Source of the DNA: Candidatus Nitrospira neomarina
GTDB taxonomy: Bacteria > Nitrospirota > Nitrospiria > Nitrospirales > UBA8639
Assembly (NCBI RefSeq): GCF_032051675.1
Contig: NZ_CP116968.1
Span: forward strand, 2,852,001 to 2,916,000
Length of the DNA stretch: 64,000 nt
Reading direction: 5' to 3'
How positions within the stretch are numbered: the stretch's first letter is position 1; each line of letters starts with the position of its first letter. The notes beneath the pieces were generated by a model. That model did no database searches and had not been told where the DNA came from. It was given only the letters and a program-made list of their open reading frames with translations. Both the position numbers and the translations under genes were made by a program. Below, piece by piece: positions 8,591 through 16,851 of the stretch.

Positions 8591-10759
8591 GTGGATTTTA
8601 TGCACCGAATTTTCCCGCAAGCTATACGAGTCCCATCATTTGTCCTCGGATTGGTATTGCTGTGCCTGGCGATGGCGAATCCCGTCCAAGCCAAGGCATT
8701 GATGCCTATTCACCATGGATTACATATTGAACTCAATCCAGACACCCATGCCATTACCGGATCGGACATCGTTCATCTTCCTCCATCCCATCGCGCCAAC
8801 TCATCTGTCTCATTTATCCTCCATCCTCAGCTCACAATCGATCGGGTTGAATTCAACGGCACACGGCTTCCAATCCCTCATCCCTCAAAAACCGCGATCC
8901 CGCCGTCATCAACGCGCCGGGTGATTGAAATTCCCCTCCCTCCCCTTCATGATCCGGACCAACCGGCAGTCCTGACACTGACGTATCACGGGCAGATTGA
9001 TGATTCTCCAAAAGCCTCAGGTGGACTTCGCTTCGTCAAACCGGATGACACCAACGGACATATTGGACCCAACGGGGTGTATTTGACCTATGAAACATTC
9101 TGGCATCCCACATGGGAACAGACCCTCTCGACGTATGATCTCACCCTCAGCCTCCCTTCAGACTGGGAAACGATCACCCAAGGCCGGGAAGTTATCAATA
9201 CCGTGACTGCCGGACGCCGAACCACCCAATGGAAGGTGAGTCTGCCGAGTGAAGCTCTGACGTTGGCGGCTAATCATTTTGTGGTGCAAAAGCAGGAATG
9301 GAAGGGCATTCAACTCGCCACCTATCTTTTCCCCGAAGACGCGCACTTGGCTCCGCAATATCTAGAAGCGACCATCGATTACCTTCAAATGTATACCGAT
9401 CTTTTGGGTCCTTACCCGTTTACAAAATTTGCCGTCGTGGAAAACTTTTTCCCAAGCGGACTTGGTCTCCCCTCATTCACCCTCTTAGGTGAAGGGGTCA
9501 TTCGGCGCGGATATACCCAACCCTATTCTCTCGGTCATGAAATCGTTCATTCCTGGTTCGGAAATTCCGTCTTCAATGACTTTGCTCAAGGCAATTGGGT
9601 GGAAGGACTCACCACCTATCTTTCCAATTACTATTTTGACGAGGCCAAAGGGCATCAGCAGGAGGCCTTCAATACCCGACGGCGGATGGTCTATGAATAT
9701 AATCTGTATGCCGAGCCGGACAAGGAATATCCCGTGCGGGCATTCCACCACAAAGAAACCCGGTTGGATAATGCCATTGGCTATCAAAAAACAGCCATGG
9801 TGTTTCACATGCTCAGACACGAAATGGGAGACGTGAAATTTTTCAACGGAGTTCGCGGAATTATTCAGGAAGGGACGGGCACCTATCTGGAGTGGAACGA
9901 TCTTCTCCGGATCTTTTCACAGGCGGCTGAAAGAGACCTCAGTTGGTTTTTCCATCAATGGATCGATCAACCCGGCGCACCAAACCTGGACATCCAGGAT
10001 ATCTTGGTCCAGGAAGATCCCGCGCAACAGGGACAGTTCACGCTGACCGGAACAATCCTGCAGGCGGACCCAATGTACACCATCCGCCTTCCCCTCCACC
10101 TCGATCTCCAAGGAGGACTCATGCATGACTCCGTCCTCAACGTGCGGGCCACACAACCGTTCACGCTGCATCTCCCGGCGAATCCGACCACACTGGCCAT
10201 TGATCCCGAGCACCATCTTCTGCTCCACCTTCTCCGTGCACACATTCCGCCCATGTTAAATAAATGGGAAACCGACACCCGTCGGATTCTCATCAAACCT
10301 CAGACCCTGACAAAAGAGGAGGCTCAAAGCTTAGGATCTCTATTTCAACGTCTAGAGGAACAACCCGGCATCGAAACGATCCAATCCGATGATCCGGTCA
10401 TTTCTGAAGCGGCCTCCTATCTGGTCATCGGGCCCTCTGCCCGTCGTTTGTTGGAATCCGGTTCCTTCAATAGCTGCGAAAAGTTCATGGACATGCATCC
10501 GGGACACCTCTCCATTGGGGAACAGACATTCGAGGGCCCGGAAATGGCCTTCCTGATTTCGTGCGCCCATCCCCAGGATGCGAACCATACCGTCACATTC
10601 TTTTTTGGATGGTCTCCTGAAGCCGTCAAGCCCGTTTCACGGCTGTTGTTTTTTTACGGGTGGGATAGCTATCTGGTCTTCAAGCAAGGAAAAGTGATTG
10701 CCCGGGGGATGTTTCAACCCGTACACTCTACACCCGAGATTATTCGCCATTCACCGTGA
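8591..10759 (+). CDS. Secreted M1-like (gluzincin) metallopeptidase
   Basis: 722 residues with a signal peptide (hydrophobic ~14-32, cleavage probably after VQA). An all-beta N-terminal domain like that of M1 aminopeptidases precedes the catalytic domain: HEIVH near 316-320, then GNWVEGL supplying the third ligand Glu. There are 17 residues between the motif and that Glu, against 18 in classical M1 enzymes. The usual GxMEN substrate motif appears only as VVENFFPSG. The ~190-residue C-terminal part is not assignable. Likely a periplasmic peptidase. GTG at 8591 is preferred over ATG at 8600 because AAGGA sits ten bases before it. The TolB-like gene starts nine bases after its stop. Confidence 0.85.
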   Translation: MDFMHRIFPQAIRVPSFVLGLVLLCLAMANPVQAKALMPIHHGLHIELNPDTHAITGSDIVHLPPSHRANSSVSFILHPQLTIDRVEFNGTRLPIPHPSKTAIPPSSTRRVIEIPLPPLHDPDQPAVLTLTYHGQIDDSPKASGGLRFVKPDDTNGHIGPNGVYLTYETFWHPTWEQTLSTYDLTLSLPSDWETITQGREVINTVTAGRRTTQWKVSLPSEALTLAANHFVVQKQEWKGIQLATYLFPEDAHLAPQYLEATIDYLQMYTDLLGPYPFTKFAVVENFFPSGLGLPSFTLLGEGVIRRGYTQPYSLGHEIVHSWFGNSVFNDFAQGNWVEGLTTYLSNYYFDEAKGHQQEAFNTRRRMVYEYNLYAEPDKEYPVRAFHHKETRLDNAIGYQKTAMVFHMLRHEMGDVKFFNGVRGIIQEGTGTYLEWNDLLRIFSQAAERDLSWFFHQWIDQPGAPNLDIQDILVQEDPAQQGQFTLTGTILQADPMYTIRLPLHLDLQGGLMHDSVLNVRATQPFTLHLPANPTTLAIDPEHHLLLHLLRAHIPPMLNKWETDTRRILIKPQTLTKEEAQSLGSLFQRLEEQPGIETIQSDDPVISEAASYLVIGPSARRLLESGSFNSCEKFMDMHPGHLSIGEQTFEGPEMAFLISCAHPQDANHTVTFFFGWSPEAVKPVSRLLFFYGWDSYLVFKQGKVIARGMFQPVHSTPEIIRHSP

Positions 10760-10768
10760 GGTTCATGA

Positions 10769-11878
10769 ATGCATCCAACCTTCTCTAGCCTTCGATCCAC
10801 ATTCTCGATACGAAACATTCTCCCGTTAACCCTGCTGTCCTTGTTGCTAGTGTGGCATAACGCCCTGGCTGCCGAACCACCCAAGGATCAGGAACAACCG
10901 GAACCTCATTTGGCCAATATCCGGCAGCTCACCTTTTCAGGAAAAAATGCCGAAGCCTATTTTTCAGCTGAGGGTGACCGTTTGGTGTACCAATCAACCC
11001 TGGAACCGGATGGCAAGACCCTCAGGTCCTGCTATCAAATCTATATCATGGACCTCGATGGCACGAATGTCCGGCGAGTCAGCCTGGGCTTGGGCGGCAC
11101 CACGTGCGGATACTTTTTCCCCGGCGGCCGGCGTGTTCTTTTTTCCTCCACGCATATCAGTAGTCAATTTTGTCCACCCGTCCCCGAAAGGACCGAACGC
11201 TACCGGTGGGCTCTTGATGATTATGACATCTTCTCCATGAATATCGGCGGCCGGGACGTACAACGGTTAACCTCCGCCCATGGGTACGATGCCGAAGCCA
11301 CCATTTCTCCGGATGGAAAAACCATTGTCTTCACCTCCATTCGTGATGGAGATTTAGATGTGTACACCATGGATATCGATGGAAAGAATCTGAAGAGACT
11401 GACACAGGAAGTCGGATATGATGGCGGGGCCTTCTTTTCTCCCGACAATACACGAATTGTCTATCGGGCCCATCATCCGAAAACTGACGAGGACGTGAAG
11501 ACCTATCGCGACCTGCTCAGTCAAAACCTTGTGGAACCCTCAAACCTGGAAATCTTCATCATGAATGCTGATGGCTCCAACAAGATACAGGTCACTCACA
11601 ACGGGCGTTCGAATTTTGCTCCCTTCTTTGCTCACGATGGGAAACGCATCATCTATTCCTCTAACTTGTCGACACCGCCCGATCATCAGGGGCGTCCCTC
11701 TTTTCACTTGCATATCATCAATGAAGATGGCACGCACCCCGAACAAATTACCTTCAAAGGGCACTTCAATAGCTTTCCGATGTTCTCGCCTGACGGAAAA
11801 CAGGTAGTATGGTCATCCGATCGGAATGCCGCCAACCCAAAAGAATTCAACATCTTTCTCGCTGATTGGGTACCCTAA
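10769..11878 (+). CDS. Periplasmic TolB-like (PD40) beta-propeller protein
   Basis: 369 residues with a signal peptide (hydrophobic ~17-33, ending ALAAE). The mature part is a run of PD40/TolB-like blades with repeated cues such as AYFSAEGDRLVYQS, ATISPDGKTIVFTS, AFFSPDNTRIVYRA and PMFSPDGKQVVWSSDRN, interleaved with IYIMDLDGTN-type strands. Such propellers bind peptides or partners in the periplasm; TolB itself works with Pal and Tol, but no tol genes are nearby. It follows the M1-like peptidase by nine bases with GTGAGG as its ribosome site, so a peptidase-propeller pair acting on extracytoplasmic peptides is plausible (inference). Confidence 0.88.
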   Translation: MHPTFSSLRSTFSIRNILPLTLLSLLLVWHNALAAEPPKDQEQPEPHLANIRQLTFSGKNAEAYFSAEGDRLVYQSTLEPDGKTLRSCYQIYIMDLDGTNVRRVSLGLGGTTCGYFFPGGRRVLFSSTHISSQFCPPVPERTERYRWALDDYDIFSMNIGGRDVQRLTSAHGYDAEATISPDGKTIVFTSIRDGDLDVYTMDIDGKNLKRLTQEVGYDGGAFFSPDNTRIVYRAHHPKTDEDVKTYRDLLSQNLVEPSNLEIFIMNADGSNKIQVTHNGRSNFAPFFAHDGKRIIYSSNLSTPPDHQGRPSFHLHIINEDGTHPEQITFKGHFNSFPMFSPDGKQVVWSSDRNAANPKEFNIFLADWVP

Positions 11879-12023
11879 CCTGACGAATATCATGTGGACT
11901 GAGCGCTTTGATTCCTCGCTTTGATCTTCACTGGTCGGGAGGGGGATCAAGGAGGAGAAGAATTTCCATAGACGGAAGAAAAAATACGACCAAGGCTGTT
12001 GACGAATCCCGTTCCCCAATCCT

Positions 12024-13133
12024 GTGACTGACCAATCACCCGCACCTCCTTCACCTCGACGTTCGCAGTTTCTTCTCCGCCAGACTCCTCTCGTGATATT
12101 CGTGCTATCCGGGCTCCTTTTTCTTGGCTTATTTGCTTTTCTTGCTCAGATAGATGGTCCAACTCTCCAGATCGTTCATAGCTTCACGCATCCGGCCATC
12201 GACCACATTGGCACTATAGGAAACCATATAGGAGACGGGGTCACCCTGGTCCTCATTTCCTTGGGAATTGGGGCAGTGGGATTCCGATTTGGATGGCCTA
12301 CCTGGAAATCCGCATCTATTCATACTTTACTTGCACATGGAGTCGCCGGACTCTTTACCCAAATATTGAAACACACCATCGGCCGCCCTCGCCCGAGACT
12401 CAAGCAAGGCCAGGACTGGGAAATGGCCCCGTCACTTGAAAGTGGATGGGACTCTTTTCCCTCCGGTCATACCACTGCATCCTTTGCCGTGGCCACAGTC
12501 CTGGCCTATCATTTCCCAAAAGCCAAAATGCTCTGGTTCGGACTTGCTGCATTTAGTGGGGCCTGTCGCGTCATCACCGGCGCCCATTTTCCTACCGATG
12601 TGCTTGGCGGTGTACTGGTGGGAATCGGAACTGCGCTGATAATCATTCATCCTCCTGAAAAGTGGAAGACATTCTTTCAGCGCACACTCACCCATGGTCT
12701 CCCCTGGCTGATCACGGCCTTTGGTATCGTATGGATTAGTGTTCCCCATCCAGGTATGGAATTGGAACCATCCCTCTCACTCTTTCTCGGCCTGATAGCT
12801 ATAGTTATTGGATTAGGGCAAAGACTCTGGTGGATACGGGAACTCTCTTCCGCAGGATTTCCATCTGCCGGACAAATGCCCCCTCAATGGCCACGCCTGG
12901 TCATGGGACTTGGTTTAGCGACCACAACGGGAAGTGCTGTGGTGCTGGGAGCAAGTCTGATGGCGGGAATTATCTGGTGGCGGGGGACTCAATCCGAATT
13001 AACAACTGAGTGCAGGAATCGCTTTTACGCAGGTCTCAATCCCATGTGGATTGAAGTGATTATAGGACTCGGCATATTTTCCCTCACCATTGTGACTTTT
13101 GTCATTCGATCCGGTTCACTTTTGCCGGCTTAA
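12024..13133 (+). CDS. PAP2-superfamily membrane phosphatase
   Basis: 369 residues with several transmembrane helices. The three PAP2 motifs are intact: KX6RP as KHTIGRPRP (116-124), PSGHT (146-150) and the R-x5-H-x3-D type motif in CRVITGAHFPTDVLGG (R182, H188, D192). These phosphatases act on lipid phosphates such as phosphatidate, undecaprenyl pyrophosphate or lipid A phosphate, on the outer face of the inner membrane. After the catalytic part there are ~170 residues with more hydrophobic helices, longer than the minimal family. GTG at 12024 is the first start in frame; no strong Shine-Dalgarno. A degraded copy of its 3' half lies at 14232-14620. Confidence 0.9.
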   Translation: MTDQSPAPPSPRRSQFLLRQTPLVIFVLSGLLFLGLFAFLAQIDGPTLQIVHSFTHPAIDHIGTIGNHIGDGVTLVLISLGIGAVGFRFGWPTWKSASIHTLLAHGVAGLFTQILKHTIGRPRPRLKQGQDWEMAPSLESGWDSFPSGHTTASFAVATVLAYHFPKAKMLWFGLAAFSGACRVITGAHFPTDVLGGVLVGIGTALIIIHPPEKWKTFFQRTLTHGLPWLITAFGIVWISVPHPGMELEPSLSLFLGLIAIVIGLGQRLWWIRELSSAGFPSAGQMPPQWPRLVMGLGLATTTGSAVVLGASLMAGIIWWRGTQSELTTECRNRFYAGLNPMWIEVIIGLGIFSLTIVTFVIRSGSLLPA

Positions 13134-13201
13134 TAATATAAATCAGAAGTCACCAACTGTTGGGATCGAGTACTTCCTCGAAAATGCCTACAATCTTTCT
13201 G

Positions 13202-13228
13202 CCGAGGGGGTTTTGCATCCCCCCTCGG
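13202..13228. terminator. Stem-loop at PAP2 / secreted-protein convergence
   Basis: CCGAGGGGG and CCCCCCTCGG can pair across an eight-base loop (TTTTGCAT). It lies between the convergent PAP2 and repeat-rich secreted-protein genes, where a transcription stop is expected. There is no clear T-run on either side, so it may be a weak or factor-dependent terminator. Confidence 0.5.
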
Positions 13229-13286
13229 AATGACCGTTAACGAATGGCGAGAAATTGCCTCAGCGGAAATCCTATGTAGAATTTGG

Positions 13287-13778
13287 TTATTGTCCAAGAT
13301 TCGGGTTTTGTCCCTCCATTGAATTTCCGCTCTCCATCCCGCTTTGGCTCTGGCTTTTAATTTGGCCTTGGCCTCCCATCTGATTATGACCTTCATTTTG
13401 GCGCTGCCCGGTAGTCTGGTTTTGTTTCGTCATATGTTCTTGTCCCGTCATCTGTTCCTGGCCACCCATTTGAGACCGATCACCCATCTGGTTCTGGCTC
13501 TCGGATTCGTTTGCTCCCGGTACACCGGACCGACGGGTTTTCAGATCTTCAGTATACTCTTTAGTTGCAGCTTCCAAGGCTTTTTGGCCATACAAATTTT
13601 CTCGCCCTGGGTCATTGGCCGTCGACACACCACTCACCGGACTTTTCGATTCTTTCATCGGATAACCGGGATGATCCGGCACCATGGATGGATTGGCAAA
13701 GGCGACAGTCCCTAATAAGCATATTCCGCCCAAACTTCCCAAAATTACGGAAGATTTATTTTTCATCACGTTTTTCAT
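13287..13778 (-). CDS. Secreted Gln/Asn/Gly/Met-rich hexad-repeat protein
   Basis: 163 residues from ATG at 13778, chosen for the strong GGAGG five bases upstream. A signal peptide (hydrophobic ~10-25, cleavage near AFA-NPS) precedes a polar region and then, from about residue 95, imperfect six-residue repeats: QMGGQE, QMTGQE, HMTKQN, QTTGQR, QNEGHN, QMGGQG. No enzymatic domain. The composition suggests an unstructured periplasmic or extracellular protein, possibly metal- or surface-binding through its Met and His residues (inference). I do not recognise the family. It is convergent with the PAP2 gene. Confidence 0.7.
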   Translation of the reverse strand: MKNVMKNKSSVILGSLGGICLLGTVAFANPSMVPDHPGYPMKESKSPVSGVSTANDPGRENLYGQKALEAATKEYTEDLKTRRSGVPGANESESQNQMGDRSQMGGQEQMTGQEHMTKQNQTTGQRQNEGHNQMGGQGQIKSQSQSGMESGNSMEGQNPNLGQ

Positions 13779-14231
13779 AATGCCTCCTGAGTAAGTTATC
13801 TTTAAAGTTGATTTGGAGTACCCGCGAAATTCCCGGATCCTCACTCTTCATTTTCCTCTTCTCAATCCTCGCTAATGAAAAATAGTGTCGCTAGGTTAAA
13901 ATTAAGGAAGAGGATTAATGCTTTGTGTATGCCTCCTTCCCGAAAAGCGATTAAAAGTTGAGGCTCCAACAGGTAGAAAATTAATACTATTCAACTTCAT
14001 CCTAAACCTCGTTTGCCAAGCCGTAACTGTCAAAAACCCTTGAAGGCCATGTTTAGGTATTTTTTTATTTCCGGCTGATCGGGCATGTCTGGTACGGAGA
14101 GGAACACCTCAGTAGCTTAACCCGTGAAGGTATTTACATATACCTACGGATGGTCCCGGCGGTATGGTAGTGGAATTTGTCCTAAGACGGGCCACTATCC
14201 ATCATTCTTAACCAAAATGAAGGAGGTCTTT
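13779..14231. other. Non-coding region with inverted repeat
   Basis: About 450 bases with no supportable gene on either strand. The left part must hold the promoter of the minus-strand repeat protein. An inverted repeat is at 14128-14145, and a strong ribosome site (AAGGAGG) at its right end leads straight into the degraded PAP2 copy, so the right part may be the old promoter region of that lost gene. Confidence 0.5.
14128..14145. promoter_or_regulatory. Perfect inverted repeat AGGTAT-N6-ATACCT
   Basis: Six-base arms around TTACAT. The size and symmetry suit a dimeric regulator site. It lies ~100 bases before the PAP2 remnant and ~600 bases before the methyltransferase gene. No regulator can be named. 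Confidence 0.3.
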
Positions 14232-14620
14232 ATGCAACCCCTCACTCATGATCTCCATCCTTGGTAAAGGACTTTTGTTTATATGAATTCTTGTTCCACA
14301 CCTTGGACTCGAATCAGCGCTGCCCTTCTCACTCTTCCTTGGATGAACAGTTCTAGAGGTTGGCTTAGGACTCAGACTCTGGGGGATTCATAAATTGCTC
14401 CACGAAGGACACCTATCTCACAGGCGTTTCCCCTCAAAATAGCCGTGGCCTACTTATAAGCCGTGGTTCAGCAACCACAACGGAAAAAGCGGTGGTTCCA
14501 CGAGCAAGCCTGGTGACGGTGACCATCAGGCAGTTAGGGGATTATCTAATCACTCGCATTTAATTGGGATAGACTCAGATCATTGGATTATTCCCACTGT
14601 CATCTGGACTCCTCATGTCA
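14232..14620 (+). pseudogene. Degraded second copy of the PAP2-gene 3' half
   Basis: This stretch aligns by eye with the 3' half of the PAP2 gene (about 12685-13080). Paired landmarks: CTCACTCATGATCTCC here against CTCACCCATGGTCTCC; TTCTCACTCTTCCTTGG against CTCTCACTCTTTCTCGG; GGCTTAGGACTCAGACTCTG against GGATTAGGGCAAAGACTCTG; and AGCAACCACAACGG against AGCGACCACAACGG, followed by GAGCAAGCCTGGTGACGG against GAGCAAGTCTGATGGCGG. It starts with a good ribosome site and ATG at 14232 but stops after 11 codons, and indels break the frame repeatedly. The catalytic half is absent. Best read as a decayed, truncated tandem duplicate; the right end is uncertain. Confidence 0.72.
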
Positions 14621-14724
14621 TGGCTTCATCTTTTACTTGAAACTCGTCTCCTCAATCGTTATAAAAGTAAGATATTTGCCGTTTACCCCTATCCAAATCA
14701 GGCATGAATGCAAGGATGATAAAT

Positions 14725-15444
14725 ATGAACGAACGATTGACGCCTCCAGTACAACCGTCCAAAAGGCTAACGATATTCTACCTCCTGTCTATTGCTGTTC
14801 TCGCAAGCCTGATCGCAAGTTGTGCGGAGAAAACATGGGATATCAACAGATACATTCATGCTCTTGAACGCCCGGAACGTGATCAGCACCAACAACCCGA
14901 AAAAGTCATCGAGGCCTTGAATCTCGCGCCTGGCATGATGGTGATCGATATCGGGGCAGGCTCGGGTTATTTCACGCGCCGCTTCGCAGAATCAGTGGGA
15001 GACAAGGGGCGGGTCATCGCCATCGATGTCGAACAAAAAATGCTGAATTACAACAAACAGCAGTTGGATAAACTTGGGCTCGCCAACAGAGTCCGTTTTG
15101 TTCTGGCCGAGTCAGAAGGTCCCACATTTTCCGGGAACAACGCCGACATCGTCTTCTTGTGCGATGTTTATCATCACATGGAAGATCAGATCGATTATCT
15201 GGCCAACACCAAGCCTGCGCTTAAGCCAAACGGACGTGTGGTCATCATCGACTACTATGCCGATGCGCGGTCCGGCACACTCGGCTTTTCAAAACGCCAT
15301 CTGGTTTCCAAAGAACAAGTGATCAAGGACATGGAACAAGCCGGCTTTACCTTAGCCAAAGAACACACCTTCCTCCCCCGCCAATACTTCCTGGAATTTG
15401 TCCCCAAAAAAACAAAAGATGACAGAATGATCAGTTCGAATTAA
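14725..15444 (+). CDS. Lipoprotein-type SAM-dependent methyltransferase
   Basis: 239 residues. ATG at 14725 is chosen over 14704 because AAGGA lies eight bases upstream. A hydrophobic segment (15-32) ends in the lipobox IASC, with Cys33 as the lipidation site. The rest is a class I Rossmann methyltransferase: motif I VIDIGAGSGYF near 70, acidic end of strand two in VIAIDVEQ near 97, FLCDVYHHMED near 140 and KPNGRVVIIDYY near 168. SAM-binding enzymes are normally cytosolic, so a lipobox is odd; SAM supply outside the cytoplasm is not established. Either the segment is a non-cleaved anchor with the enzyme facing inward, or the enzyme is repurposed. Substrate unknown. Confidence 0.8.
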   Translation: MNERLTPPVQPSKRLTIFYLLSIAVLASLIASCAEKTWDINRYIHALERPERDQHQQPEKVIEALNLAPGMMVIDIGAGSGYFTRRFAESVGDKGRVIAIDVEQKMLNYNKQQLDKLGLANRVRFVLAESEGPTFSGNNADIVFLCDVYHHMEDQIDYLANTKPALKPNGRVVIIDYYADARSGTLGFSKRHLVSKEQVIKDMEQAGFTLAKEHTFLPRQYFLEFVPKKTKDDRMISSN

Positions 15445-15501
15445 TCAGGATCTCTTCGTGGGTTCCCTAAGGGGGGATGACTTCCTATAAATACTTCGTG
15501 A

Positions 15502-16566
15502 ATTCAACTCGTAAGTGCAACTCTACCATGATGGATAGAAGGCAAGCTGCAGTAGGATCGTGGCTTTTCTCACCGCCAAGTAAGAGGAGCACCGATGAGT
15601 TACACACAGCTTACCGAAGCACAACGCTACCCAATTTATGCACTGATGAAAGCCGGTCATCGCCAAACCAAAATTGCTGCGGTCGTGGGGGTCCATAAGT
15701 CCACGATCAGCCGTGAGGTGCAGCGCAACAGAGGCTTGCGAGGCTATCGGCCCTTGCAGGCCCACCAGATGGCGGTTCACCGTCGCCAGACCAAGGCGCA
15801 ATGCCGTCTTACCCCAGAGCACTGGAGCCTGATCGAGCGTCTGCTGCAGGAGGACTGGAGTCCCGAACAGTTCAGTCTGTGGTTGGCTGATCAACGGGTT
15901 CTCACCATCAGTCCCGAATGGATCTATCAGCATGTTCTTCACAATAAGGCCCAAGATGGCACCCTCTACCGAAATCTGCGCTGCCAGAAGACTCGCAAGA
16001 AACGGTACGGAGCCTATGACCGCCGCGGCCACCTGCGTAATCGGGTCTCCATCGAGGAACGCCCCGGCATCGTCGAAAACCGCACCCGCCTCGGGGACTG
16101 GGAGCTCGATACCATCATCGGCAAAGGCCGCCGCCAAGCCCTCGTCTCGCTGACCGAACGCCGATCACGCACGCGTGGCGCTGATCGCGAAGGTGCCCAA
16201 TAAGGAAGCGGCGGGCGTCACCCGTGCCATCTTGAAACTTCTGGCGCCCCTGTCTGAGCATGTCCATACCCTCACGGCTGACAACGGAAAAGAGTTTGCC
16301 CAGCATGAAGCCATCGACAAGGCCCTTAAGGCCGACTTTTATTTTGCTTATCCGTACGCCTCCTCGGAGCGGGGCCTCAACGAAAACACCAATGGCCTCA
16401 TTCGCCAGTATTTTCCGAAGAGCGGTGATTTCACGACCATCACCCAGAGGGATCTTGACCACGTCATGCACAAACTCAACAACCGACCCAGGAAATGCCT
16501 TGGTATGCAAACACCCAATCAAGTATGTTTTGGCATCAACCCATTTGTTGCACTAGTGAGTTGAAT
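15502..16566 (+). mobile_element. IS30-family insertion sequence
   Basis: About 1,065 bases bounded by imperfect inverted repeats: left ATTCAACTCGTAAGTGCAAC (15502-15521), right end read in reverse ATTCAACTCACTAGTGCAAC. It encodes one IS30-type transposase split by a frameshift. I could not identify a target-site duplication in the flanks. The element forms the left edge of the accessory island with two broken TIR genes. Confidence 0.85.
15595..16564 (+). pseudogene. IS30-family transposase, frameshifted
   Basis: The N-terminal part (from ATG 15595, with AGAGGAG upstream) has the helix-turn-helix TKIAAVVGVHKSTISREVQR and the first catalytic Asp in LGDWELDTIIG. The reading frame then changes near 16165-16180; the second part, from about 16175, carries the second Asp (LTADNGKEF) and the Glu region (GLNENTNGLIRQYFP). 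All three DDE residues survive, but in two frames. The break reads as a one-base change between LTERRSR and ALIAKVPNKEA. IS30 transposases are normally one continuous protein, so this copy is probably inactive unless it frameshifts. Confidence 0.82.
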
Positions 16567-16851
16567 CCGCGTTTTTAATCTTTGGCTCTAGCCAGGATAA
16601 AAAACATTCTGAAACGCCCAAGGGACTAACTTCTTAAAGACAGATAGCGCTTGGCTGCGGCATCGTCAATCTGTCCGAATGTTCACTGTTCATTCCCAGC
16701 CCACGCTTAAGTCGTGTAGCACCATCTCCAACCTTTTTTGTCCGTCGGACAACGGTGCACATTTCATATTCCACACTAACAACTTCGAGTTTCTGCTGCG
16801 CGAGTGACAAACCGACCCAAATGCTTCGGTATACCCGTGGAATCTGTAACC
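16567..16851. other. Spacer between the IS30 element and the TIR pseudogene
   Basis: About 285 bases with no intact gene. One plus-strand frame near 16733-16803 reads PSDNGAHF, faintly like the second-Asp motif of a DDE transposase, but it is too short to claim. Confidence 0.4.

Noticed and set aside
14232-14267. An 11-codon reading frame with a strong ribosome site, possibly a leader peptide
   Set aside because: It aligns with the PAP2 gene at the same relative place, so it is the start of the decayed copy.
16733-16803. Short plus-strand frame with PSDNGAHF, resembling a transposase motif
   Set aside because: Only about 25 residues, no flanking catalytic parts and no terminal repeats.
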